Of a DNA stretch of 64,000 bases, positions 45,446 through 56,405 are shown one piece after another. The translations under genes were made by a program, and so were the position numbers. The stretch is from CAMDBL01 sp964498125 (GTDB lineage: Bacteria; Pseudomonadota; Alphaproteobacteria; Rhizobiales; Hyphomicrobiaceae): contig CAZCGE010000039.1 of assembly GCA_964498125.1 (NCBI GenBank), forward strand, positions 1-64,000, in the 5' to 3' direction. The notes beneath the pieces are model-generated. The model worked only from the letters and a program-made list of their open reading frames with translations, did not search any database and was not told the origin of the DNA. The stretch's first letter is position 1. Every line of letters starts with the position of its first letter.

Positions 45446-46090
45446 ATGTGGCGGGCCGCAGGTTACATCGTCGTGGCGTTGCTGCTGGCGGCCTGCACGC
45501 ATGAGCGTTTGGGCCCGACCCTCAACCATTTCGCCGACTTCCAGGTGACCGCGCCCAGCGGCAACGCCGTGCATGTTTGCCACGCCTATGGCTGCCGCAA
45601 GCAGACGCGATTCCGCTTCACCGATGCTGATATTACCAGCCTGCGCCAGCTCATGGACAAGACGCGCAAGGCCGACACGCCGTTCGAGGAGCGCCGCGCA
45701 ACCGCCTACGCCATCGGCTGGATCGAGCGGCGGGTGGGCGACGCCATCGGCACCGCCAGCGACCGGGCCGGCATGGATTTCGCCGCCTCCGGTGACGCCA
45801 CGCAGCAGGATTGTGTCGACGAGGCCACCAACACCACCAGCTACCTCATGGTGCTGCATCACAACGGCCTGGTTCGCCACCATACGATCGGCACACCCTT
45901 CGCCAAGGATGACTACACGCGCGGCGTCTCCGGCTGGACGCATTGGACAGCGGTGCTGAAAGAGACCAGCAACGGCCAGCGCTGGGCGGTCGACAGCTGG
46001 ATCTACGCCAATGGCGAGAACCCGGCGGTGGTCGAGGTCGAGAAATGGTACATCGACGCCATCGAAGAATTGCCGCCGCCGACCAAGTGA
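45446..46090 (+). CDS. Lipoprotein of unknown function
   Basis: Encodes 214 residues with a lipoprotein signal: WRAAGYIVVALLLAAC, Cys17 in the lipobox. The mature domain has Cys pairs (HVCHAYGC, QQDCVDEA) and ends in an acidic helix (VVEVEKWYIDAIEELPPP). Conserved-looking TSYLMVLHHNGLVRHH and WAVDSWIYANGENP suggest a compact globular fold. I do not recognise the family. It is 94 bases upstream of the acyl-CoA ligase gene on the same strand. Confidence 0.7.
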   Translation: MWRAAGYIVVALLLAACTHERLGPTLNHFADFQVTAPSGNAVHVCHAYGCRKQTRFRFTDADITSLRQLMDKTRKADTPFEERRATAYAIGWIERRVGDAIGTASDRAGMDFAASGDATQQDCVDEATNTTSYLMVLHHNGLVRHHTIGTPFAKDDYTRGVSGWTHWTAVLKETSNGQRWAVDSWIYANGENPAVVEVEKWYIDAIEELPPPTK

Positions 46091-46184
46091 GCCATGCAGC
46101 CCGCGTTGGGACGACTTGCCCCAGCCGATAACGGGTGGCAGAGTTTTGCGACGCCTCCACCAAGGTTGCGCGCAAGGAAACGCC

Positions 46185-47732
46185 ATGAATCTTTCGTACC
46201 TGGTCCAGTCGATCGCCCGGCATTCGCCTGATCTGCCGGCGCTGACTTGTGAGGATGTGCAGCTCACGTACGGGCAATTCGAGGATCAAGCCGCGCGCAT
46301 CGCCGCCGCCTTGCTCGGTAGGCACGGCTTGCCGCGGGGTGCGCGCATCGGCATCGCCATGGAGAATTGTGCCGAGATCCTGCCGGTCATCTACGGCGCC
46401 TGGCGCGCCGGCATGATCGTGGTGCCGATGAACTCCAAGCTGCATCCCAAGGAGATGGCCTGGATCCTGGCCAATTCCCAGGCCAAGCTGTGCGTGGCGA
46501 CGCCAGAGCTTGCCGAGCAGATGTCGAGCCTGCCCGGCGAGGCCTGGCCGCCGATCATCGTCACGGGGACGCGGGATTATCGTGCCTTGTTGCAGGCCGA
46601 CGGCTTGCGTGGCGATCCTGGCACGGGCGAGCCCGACGACGTCGCCTGGCTGTTCTATACCAGCGGCACAACCGGACGGCCGAAGGGCGCCCAGCTGACG
46701 CACCGCAATCTGCTGGTCATGTGTTACGCCTATTACTCCGACGTCGAGTCGGTCGGGCCTGGCAATACCTGCCTGCATGCCGCGCCGCTATCGCATGGCT
46801 CGGGCATGTGGGCCTTGGTGTTCATGGCGCGCGGTGGCCACAACGTCGTGTTGCCGGGCTCCTTCGATCCCGATCGGGTTTATGCCGCCATGGCGCGCTA
46901 TCCGGCCGTGTCGATGTTTGCCGCGCCGACGATGGTCGTGCGTCTGATCAACGCGCCGCGTGCGGGTTCGGCCGACGCGCGCAACCTGCGCACGATCAGC
47001 TATGGCGGCGCGCCGATGTACGTCGCCGACACCAAGAAGGGGCTGGAGCTGTTCGGGCCCAAGCTGCACCAGCTCTACGGCCAGGGCGAGGCGCCGATGA
47101 CGATCACGGGCCTGTCCAAGGCGATGCACGCCGACCGCACCCATCCCGACTGGGAGCAGCGACTGGCCAGCGCCGGCATCGCCATCACCGGCGTCGCGTT
47201 CAAGATCGTCGACGAGCAGGGCAGGGAATTGCCGCTGGGCGAGGTCGGCGAGATTGTCACGCGCAGCGACTGTGTGATGAAGGGCTACTGGAACAACCCG
47301 GAGGCCAACGCCAAGGCGATGCGCGATGGCTGGCTATGGACCGGGGATCTCGGCAGCACCGACGCCAAAGGCTTCCTGACCATCAAGGACCGCTCCAAGG
47401 ACATGATCATCTCTGGCGGCTCCAACATCTACCCGCGGGAGATCGAGGAGGTGCTGCTGACGCACCCGGCCGTGCTGGAATGCGCCGTCGTCAGCCGCCC
47501 GCATGCAGAATGGGGCGAGGAAGTCATCGCCTACGCCGTGCCGCGACCGGGAAGCAACCTCACGCCAGCCGCACTCGATCAGCTTTGCCTCGACAACATC
47601 GCCCGCTACAAACGCCCGCGTGGCTACCGCGTGGTCGAGGCGCTGCCGAAGAACAACTACGGCAAGGTGCTGAAGACCGAGCTGCGCGAGTGGCTGAAGA
47701 AGGAAGTGGGACGCAGGCCTGCAAGGCCTTGA
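46185..47732 (+). CDS. AMP-forming acyl-CoA synthetase (ANL superfamily)
   Basis: A 515-residue ligase that activates a carboxylic acid to its CoA thioester via an acyl-adenylate. P-loop FYTSGTTGRPKGAQLTHRN, LYGQGEAPM and the GWLWTGDLGSTDAKGFLTIKDRSKDMIISGGSNIYPREIEE hinge are intact, and the catalytic Lys is in NNYGKVLKTELRE. The substrate (fatty, aromatic or dicarboxylic acid) is not deducible. Its last codons run into a 30-base sequence copied from carB (47714-47743), so the RRPARP tail is probably not original. Confidence 0.9.
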   Translation: MNLSYLVQSIARHSPDLPALTCEDVQLTYGQFEDQAARIAAALLGRHGLPRGARIGIAMENCAEILPVIYGAWRAGMIVVPMNSKLHPKEMAWILANSQAKLCVATPELAEQMSSLPGEAWPPIIVTGTRDYRALLQADGLRGDPGTGEPDDVAWLFYTSGTTGRPKGAQLTHRNLLVMCYAYYSDVESVGPGNTCLHAAPLSHGSGMWALVFMARGGHNVVLPGSFDPDRVYAAMARYPAVSMFAAPTMVVRLINAPRAGSADARNLRTISYGGAPMYVADTKKGLELFGPKLHQLYGQGEAPMTITGLSKAMHADRTHPDWEQRLASAGIAITGVAFKIVDEQGRELPLGEVGEIVTRSDCVMKGYWNNPEANAKAMRDGWLWTGDLGSTDAKGFLTIKDRSKDMIISGGSNIYPREIEEVLLTHPAVLECAVVSRPHAEWGEEVIAYAVPRPGSNLTPAALDQLCLDNIARYKRPRGYRVVEALPKNNYGKVLKTELREWLKKEVGRRPARP

Positions 47733-47743
47733 AGGCCGAGGGC
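47714..47743. repeat. 30-bp direct repeat of the carB 5' region (copy 1)
   Basis: An exact 30-base match to 48716-48745 inside carB (it encodes QACKALKAEG in carB). Similarity fades upstream to 8 of 10 bases and stops downstream. The vapBC pair lies between the copies. Confidence 0.9.
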
Positions 47744-47801
47744 GTCGGTGCCCGACGCTCCGGTTCGGACAGCGATGCGCGGTCCTCATTGCGCGGTTGC
47801 G

Positions 47802-48197
47802 TCAATTGTCGGTCAGCACCGCGACGGTACCCGATGTAACGATGATATCATCGTGGGTGACGAGCGTCATGTCGAGCACACGCGCTGTCGCAACGATGAC
47901 GCGGTCGAACGGATCTGCGCCGGGAATCTCGAAATTATCACACTCGATCGCGATCTCGTGCGTCAGCGGCGCCTCGATCAGCGACGTCGAGGCGAGGGCA
48001 TTGCGCGCCCACAGGCCAGGATCGCCGACGGTGCGAATTCGACCTGACCGCACCAGCAGAATCAACTCCACGATCGATATTGGAGACAACCACGCCTCGT
48101 TGCGCGGATTGTCGAGGGCCGCCCTGATCTTTCGCCCCACGCGGCGCGGAGCGAGCACACTGTGGAGCCAGATGTGCGTATCGATGAGCAGCTTCAT
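47802..48197 (-). CDS. vapC: VapC-type PIN-domain toxin
   Basis: A 131-residue PIN ribonuclease. First acidic residue Asp6 in LLIDTHIWLHSV, Glu in SIVELILLV, Asp in ADPFDRVIVATA and final Asp in VTHDD give the four-residue metal site. It probably cleaves tRNA or rRNA when free. Start overlaps the antitoxin stop (ATGA at 48194-48197), coupling synthesis as is usual for vapBC. Confidence 0.9.
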   Translation of the reverse strand: MKLLIDTHIWLHSVLAPRRVGRKIRAALDNPRNEAWLSPISIVELILLVRSGRIRTVGDPGLWARNALASTSLIEAPLTHEIAIECDNFEIPGADPFDRVIVATARVLDMTLVTHDDIIVTSGTVAVLTDN

Positions 48198-48484
48198 GGA
48201 TCGGAAGCGTCGGACTTCGCGGCGCGGCTGATCCTGCGATCCGACTTTCCCTGGAGATCCTGTTGCCAGTTCGGCCAGGTCGGCCCCACGATGTCGCCGA
48301 CAATCTCTGCCGTACCCGCCATGCAGCCGAGCCAGCTGCGCCGCTCCTTGGGTGGGCTAGGTGGACCGATTTCGGCAACTGGCGTCCCGCGCCGCGTGAT
48401 CACGACCCGGCGCCTGGATTTTGCCACGTCGTTTATCACAGCTGCGCAATGCGCCTTGAATTTCGAGATCGGCATCTTGTCCAT
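48194..48484 (-). CDS. VapB/Phd-like antitoxin
   Basis: A 96-residue antitoxin starting MDKMPISKFKAHCAAVINDVAKSRRRVVITRRGTPVAEI, the Phd/YefM-type DNA-binding N-terminus. The remainder is a long, basic-to-flexible toxin-binding tail. The ATG at 48484 is chosen; one at 48475 is equally possible, while 48520 would place the start inside the likely operator region (TTGAC...GTCAA around 48503-48521). It normally blocks the VapC active site and represses its own promoter. Confidence 0.82.
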   Translation of the reverse strand: MDKMPISKFKAHCAAVINDVAKSRRRVVITRRGTPVAEIGPPSPPKERRSWLGCMAGTAEIVGDIVGPTWPNWQQDLQGKSDRRISRAAKSDASDP

Positions 48485-48622
48485 GGGCGAGATTGTATCT
48501 TGACTGGTTGAACAGGTCAAATCGCCACTGCGGGTTCCAGGCTAACTGACCAGGGGGCAGACACCGCCGCCAACACCACCGCACTAGCCAAAGCTGCCGC
48601 ACTGCACTAGAACGCCTCGGCC

Positions 48623-51943
<3,321 letters not shown>

Positions 51944-52219
51944 TGCGACCGGACCGTGTTGCCGATCTTGTCAAGAATCCGGGCTGGCCAAATCCGCAAG
52001 AGTACGCAAGACTTGGCGTTTCAAGTCTCGAGGCGGATGGGGCCGGCAGGGTTCTGCTGGCGGCTGATGAGCTGACAAACCTGCGGGGCCTGCCGCCCGG
52101 TCTGATACCGTGTAGGTCGGCGGGCGAGCCGTGCGTACCGGCATGACATCCCTGCCGCAAGTCGTGCGCTTTCCGGCGGAGAGACTTTGTCGTTCGATCA
52201 AGTTGAATTGGAGTGACGT

Positions 52220-52693
52220 ATGGAACGGGTGCCGATGACCAGTGAGGGCTTCGTAAAGCTCGAGGGTGAGTTGCATCGTCTCAAGGCCGAGGAGCGCCCG
52301 CGCATTATTCAAGCGATCTCGGAGGCGCGCGCGCACGGCGACCTGTCGGAAAATGCCGAGTACCATGCGGCCAAGGAAGCGCAGGGCATGAACGAAGCCA
52401 AGGTGTCGGAGCTCGAAGACAAGCTGTCGCGTGCCGAGGTGATCGAGGTCTCCAAGCTCAGCGGCGACACCGTCAAGTTCGGCGCCACGGTGACGCTGGT
52501 CGACGAGGACACCGAGGAGAAGGTGAAATACAAGATCGTCGGCGACCTGGAGGCGAACTTGCGCGAGGGCAAGATCTCGATCTCCTCGCCGATCGCGCGT
52601 GCCATCATCGGCAAACTCAAAGGCGACACCTGCGAAGTGACGACGCCCAAGGGTTCCCGCTCGCTGGAAATATTGAAGATCGAGTGGAAGTAG
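52220..52693 (+). CDS. greA: Transcription elongation factor GreA
   Basis: A 157-residue GreA, which restarts stalled RNA polymerase by promoting cleavage of backtracked RNA. The acidic coiled-coil tip contains ARAHGDLSENAEYHAAKEAQ with the catalytic Asp/Glu pair, and the C-terminal FKBP-like domain ends in EILKIEWK. carB-greA is a common alphaproteobacterial pair. Upstream GTG/ATG choice: the ATG at 52220 gives the normal length. The downstream Doc gene converges with it. Confidence 0.97.
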   Translation: MERVPMTSEGFVKLEGELHRLKAEERPRIIQAISEARAHGDLSENAEYHAAKEAQGMNEAKVSELEDKLSRAEVIEVSKLSGDTVKFGATVTLVDEDTEEKVKYKIVGDLEANLREGKISISSPIARAIIGKLKGDTCEVTTPKGSRSLEILKIEWK

Positions 52694-52727
52694 CGCGCGC
52701 GGGCGGCGCGGCGAGCGTGGCTGCGCC

Positions 52728-53114
52728 TCACCCCTTCGGCCAGTTGTCCCTGATCCAGCGCGCAAGCCCCTCCTCCGCGATCTCGCCGGCGGCGAGCGAG
52801 ATGATCGCGGCTGCCGCCTCTCCCCTGTCTGGGGTAAAGGCGACGCCGTTGAGTTCCAGGAAAGTAATCATCGCAATGAAGGCAGCGCGCTTGTTGCCGT
52901 CGATGAAGGGGTGATTGCTGGCAATGCCATAGGCGTAGGCGGCTGCCAGAGCCGCCAGGTCCGTCTCTCCGTAGTGCCACTTGTTGACGGGCCGCCCGAC
53001 CGCCGACTCGAGCAACCCCGCGTCGCGCACGCCGACCGGCCCGCCGAAAATGGCAAGCTGCTCGGCGTGGAAATCCCTGACCTCGGCGGCGGTCAGCCAG
53101 ATCGGCTCGCTCAT
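52728..53114 (-). CDS. doc: Doc-type Fic toxin (death on curing)
   Basis: A 128-residue Fic-fold protein. The active-site loop HPFIDGNKRAAF is intact, with catalytic His; this matches Doc, which phosphorylates elongation factor Tu and stops translation. Other landmarks are VRDAGLLESAVGRP and AYAYGIASNHPF. Its start overlaps the antitoxin stop (ATGA at 53111-53114). Unlike phage P1 Phd-Doc, the partner is AbrB-like. Confidence 0.92.
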   Translation of the reverse strand: MSEPIWLTAAEVRDFHAEQLAIFGGPVGVRDAGLLESAVGRPVNKWHYGETDLAALAAAYAYGIASNHPFIDGNKRAAFIAMITFLELNGVAFTPDRGEAAAAIISLAAGEIAEEGLARWIRDNWPKG

Positions 53115-53335
53115 TTGGCCAGTTCTTTGAGCGTGTCTCGGTACTCGCGCATCACATTGCGGGCAATGCGCATCACCTCGGCATGCTTGGCGTCATGCGG
53201 CGTGACCTTCATGGTCTGATCGGGCTCAACCGTCACGAACACCTCGTCCCCCTGCTGCAGGCCCAGCCGGGCCAGCAGCTCCTTGGGCAGGATCAGGCCG
53301 GTCGAGTTGCCAATCTTCTTGATCTCGAGCTTCAT
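53111..53335 (-). CDS. AbrB/MazE-type antitoxin of the Doc toxin
   Basis: A 74-residue protein: residues 1-45 are a SpoVT/AbrB swapped-hairpin DNA-binding domain (KIGNSTGLILPKELLARLGLQQGDEVFV) and the C-terminal 30 residues a charged helix suited for binding the toxin. The start at 53335 lies 29 bases from a strong inverted repeat that is probably its operator. Translation is coupled to doc. Confidence 0.88.
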   Translation of the reverse strand: MKLEIKKIGNSTGLILPKELLARLGLQQGDEVFVTVEPDQTMKVTPHDAKHAEVMRIARNVMREYRDTLKELAK

Positions 53336-53363
53336 GGGCTGGGCTCCGTGGCGGGCTGGCAAG

Positions 53364-53388
53364 TGCGTTGTACAAATTGTATAACGCA
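53364..53388. promoter_or_regulatory. Operator-like inverted repeat of the abrB-doc module
   Basis: Arms TGCGTTGTAC and GTATAACGCA, 10 bases each with one mismatch, separated by AAATT. On the minus strand it contains a TATAC-like -10 region 30-40 bases before the antitoxin start, so binding of the AbrB protein here would block its own promoter. Function is inferred from position. Confidence 0.65.
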
Positions 53389-53506
53389 ACTGCGCCGCCG
53401 GCGCTAGAGCCGTCCTGCCAACGGGTGCTCATGGCCTCCAACGAGGCAGAGGTGTTGCCAATCGCCACCCCCCAATTGTGCGAACATGGCCGCGGCGCGA
53501 CGGGTA

Positions 53507-54268
53507 TCACCCCGTCCAATTGCCGCCGTTGACGTCGAGCACAGCGCCGGTGGTGAAGGCGGCGCCGGGGGTGCATAGGTACCACATGGCGTGCGCCAGT
53601 TCCTCGGGCCGGCCCATGCGGCCGACGGGAATGGTCTTTTCGCGCTTGGCGAGTTCCTCGGGCGAATGGCGTTGCACACGCGGCGTTTTGACAAGGCCCG
53701 GGGCGATGGCGTTGACGGTGATACCGAACGGCGCCAGCTCGATGGCAAGCCGCCGCGTCATCCCCAGAATTGCCGCCTCGTTGGTCGAATACTCGATCGA
53801 GGAGCCATTGCGCGCGGTGCGGCCGGCGACCGAGGAGATGTTGACGATGCGGCCGTAGGTGTTGGCCTTCATCGACGGCACCAGCTCGCGCGTGATCAGG
53901 AACTTCGCGGTGACGTTCCAGTCGAAGTTGCGCAGCATGTCCTGTTTGGTCACCTGCTCCAGGGGCGGTGCATCGATAAAGCCGCCAGCAGTGTTGCACA
54001 GGATGTCGGCGCGGCCCCAAGTGTCGAGGATTTTCTTGGCTGCCGCCTTCACTTCGGCCTCGTCGGCGCACTCGGCCTTGACGAACATCGCCGTGCCACC
54101 CGCATCGGTGATCTTCTTGACGACGGCGTTGCCCTTTTCCGGTGTGCGACCGATCACCGCCACCTTGGCGCCCTCGGCGCCAAAGCGGATGCAGGCGGCC
54201 TCGCCCATGCCGGCAGTGCCGCCGGTGACGACGGCGACCTGGCCTTTGATCGATGTCAGCGAGTCCAC
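53507..54268 (-). CDS. Short-chain dehydrogenase/reductase (SDR)
   Basis: A 253-residue classical SDR. Cofactor loop TGGTAGMG (residues 16-23), NISSVAGR with catalytic Ser, and an SIEYSTNEAAILG segment containing Tyr but with Asn at the usual Lys position (YxxxK reads YSTNE, so Lys is absent at +4). NAIAPGLVKTP follows. The missing Lys could mean an altered or weak oxidoreductase. Substrate unknown. Confidence 0.8.
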   Translation of the reverse strand: MDSLTSIKGQVAVVTGGTAGMGEAACIRFGAEGAKVAVIGRTPEKGNAVVKKITDAGGTAMFVKAECADEAEVKAAAKKILDTWGRADILCNTAGGFIDAPPLEQVTKQDMLRNFDWNVTAKFLITRELVPSMKANTYGRIVNISSVAGRTARNGSSIEYSTNEAAILGMTRRLAIELAPFGITVNAIAPGLVKTPRVQRHSPEELAKREKTIPVGRMGRPEELAHAMWYLCTPGAAFTTGAVLDVNGGNWTG

Positions 54269-54360
54269 GTGTTCTCCCCTTTGCTCTTGTCAGTAAGGTC
54301 TCGTCCTTTGTTTGTCGCATTCTCTACGCCAAACCGGTGCCCACTTTGGCGGAAAATGCT

Positions 54361-55335
54361 CTAGTACCAAAGACCAGGAAAGCGATAGCGCGGGCGCATT
54401 TCGATCGGCCCCCAGCCAGCCATGCTCACCATCGGTTCCTCCACCACGACGATCTGCGGCAGCTCAGGACGCCCTTTCAGGCTGACGAGGCGGGCGATCC
54501 GCTGCTCCGTGTCGGGATGCGAGCGCAACAGCGACGGCATCGGGATCCGCCGGGCCGGAACAGGCAGCATCAAGTCCTCCCAGACGCGGCCGGTATAGGT
54601 CTCCAGGCGCCGCAATGCCGAGGCGAGGCCGATCGGGTCGCCGGTGATGAGGGCACCTTCCAGGTCGGCGTCATATTCGCGAGCACGAGATAGGCCGAGC
54701 TGCAGCAGGTTGCTCAGGGCGGGGGCAGCGTAGAGGAGCACAATCGCCCACCAAGAGACGATGGGATCGCCCAGCAGCGTGCCCGGCACGTTGAGAACGG
54801 CGAGCACCACGGCCGCATAGGACAGCAGATGCGTGATGCGGCTCATGATGTCGGCCAGACCCATCACGCTGAGATCGTTGTTCTTGATGTGGCTCATTTC
54901 GTGGGCCAGCACACCGACGATCTCGCGCAGCGTCAGCCGGCGCAGCAAGCCTTCCGTCACCGCGATCGCCGCATGCGATGGTGTGCCGGCCGCAAAGGCA
55001 TTGAGCGCCATGCTGGGGATGACGTAGAGCCGTGGTACGCTCGTCATCTCGGCGCGCTGTGCCAACTCGGCGATGATGGCGGGCAGCCGACTTCCCTGGA
55101 CGGGGTCGATCGGCCGGGCGCGATAGAGCCGCATCAGGGCTGCAGGCGGCATCTGCGGCGCCAGCAGGGTGATGGCGACGATGATCGCGATCGTCGCCAG
55201 CAGGCCGGGCGCGCCCCAGATCAGCCATGTTGGCAGCGCTAGCAGCGTGCCCATGCCGGCGAACAGCAGCACCGAGTGGGTCAGATTGCGCTGCCGATGC
55301 GCGCGCTGTGTTTCTTCGTCGAGAATTGGGCCCAA
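54361..55335 (-). CDS. HtpX-like M48 zinc metalloprotease
   Basis: A 324-residue inner-membrane protease. Two N-terminal helices (about 20-40 and 42-60), the peptidase core with HEMSH (near 141) and KNNDLSVMGLADI, and two further helices (about 165-190 and 200-220), then a soluble C-terminus with LRSHPDTEQRIARL. The third zinc ligand is in SRAREYDADL. HtpX relatives degrade misfolded membrane proteins. The window carries a second M48 enzyme at 19438. Confidence 0.88.
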   Translation of the reverse strand: MGPILDEETQRAHRQRNLTHSVLLFAGMGTLLALPTWLIWGAPGLLATIAIIVAITLLAPQMPPAALMRLYRARPIDPVQGSRLPAIIAELAQRAEMTSVPRLYVIPSMALNAFAAGTPSHAAIAVTEGLLRRLTLREIVGVLAHEMSHIKNNDLSVMGLADIMSRITHLLSYAAVVLAVLNVPGTLLGDPIVSWWAIVLLYAAPALSNLLQLGLSRAREYDADLEGALITGDPIGLASALRRLETYTGRVWEDLMLPVPARRIPMPSLLRSHPDTEQRIARLVSLKGRPELPQIVVVEEPMVSMAGWGPIEMRPRYRFPGLWY

Positions 55336-55406
55336 TGCCGGCCTCCCTGGCGTCGCAGGTGGTCACGTGCATAGCCTCCCCGTTCCCGGGGAATTGGTCA
55401 ACGCCG

Positions 55407-55447
55407 CAGATTCCATGTGTCCCAGATTCCATGCCCCAGACTCCACG
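55407..55447. repeat. Short tandem repeat, three units
   Basis: CAGATTCCATG occurs at 55407 and 55423, then a diverged CAGACTCCACG at 55437. It lies between the HtpX-like gene and the LOG gene. It is probably a slippage product with no known function. Confidence 0.6.
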
Positions 55448-55506
55448 CACCTGACGGCATTTGTCGATGTCGAACGGGGACAACGCTGGCGATTGGAACT
55501 CGGCGA

Positions 55507-56139
55507 TCAGAACTTGGCGATCAGCGCCATATCGGTGGACACGTGCTCCAGTTTGCACGCGGACGCGATGGCGGTGGGCACGATCCGGTCGGCGCGCTCG
55601 ACGACATTGAAGCTGACATCGAGCCCCGGCCGGATGAAAGCATCGGTCTTCATGTGCGCCAGCAGGTCGAGGAACGGTGTCCAGAAGCCGTCGATGTTGG
55701 CGACCACGATCGGTTTGTCGTGGCGCCCCAGCTGCGACCAGGTCAATTGCTCGACCAGTTCTTCCAGCGTGCCGATACCGCCGGGCAGCGCGACGAAGGC
55801 ATCGGACCTCTCGAACATCAACCGTTTGCGCTCGTGCATGTCGTTGGTGACAATGATTTCATTGGCGGCCTTGAGCGGCTGTTCGCGATCGGACAGGAAG
55901 GCGGGAATGATGCCGGTCACGCTGCCGCCGTGGGCCAGCGTGGCGCGCGCCACCTCGCCCATCAGGCCAAGACTGCCACCGCCATAGACCAGGCCGATAC
56001 CATGCTCCGCCAGCGAACGACCGAGTGTCCGCGCGGCTTCGGCATAGACGGGATTGTTGCCTTTGCCGGAACCGCAATAGACGCAGATGGTGCGGAGGGT
56101 GTGGGTTGGTGCCGGAGCAGCTATTGTCATGTCGTTCAT
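55507..56139 (-). CDS. LOG family protein (TIGR00730)
   Basis: A 210-residue Rossmann-fold protein. The LOG signatures are both present: YGGGSLGLMGEVA and PGGIGTLEELVEQLTW. Family members release free cytokinin-like bases or hydrolyse AMP/IMP-type nucleotides at the phosphoribosyl bond. No neighbouring genes hint at a specific role. Short acidic/aromatic N-terminal tail before ICVYCGSGKG. Confidence 0.9.
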   Translation of the reverse strand: MNDMTIAAPAPTHTLRTICVYCGSGKGNNPVYAEAARTLGRSLAEHGIGLVYGGGSLGLMGEVARATLAHGGSVTGIIPAFLSDREQPLKAANEIIVTNDMHERKRLMFERSDAFVALPGGIGTLEELVEQLTWSQLGRHDKPIVVANIDGFWTPFLDLLAHMKTDAFIRPGLDVSFNVVERADRIVPTAIASACKLEHVSTDMALIAKF

Positions 56140-56405
56140 AAGAGTTGTCCATTTCCTAATTCTTTGGCCCTGGGACCTGGACGGCCCATGATCCGAGGCC
56201 TGTGAGGCGTATTTGCGGCGCCGAGTATTACGGTTGCAAAATCAAAATCTTGGCGCATTAACCACAACAGTTCGAATGGTGGCGATCGGGTCTGATTCGC
56301 ACTAGTGTAATCGGAAAGTCGTGAAAGTTGCCTGAAGCGCATGCGATGCCCTGTTGGCCGAGCGTTGCACAGAGCCATTGGGGTGCTGCTGGAGAGGACG
56401 CTGGC

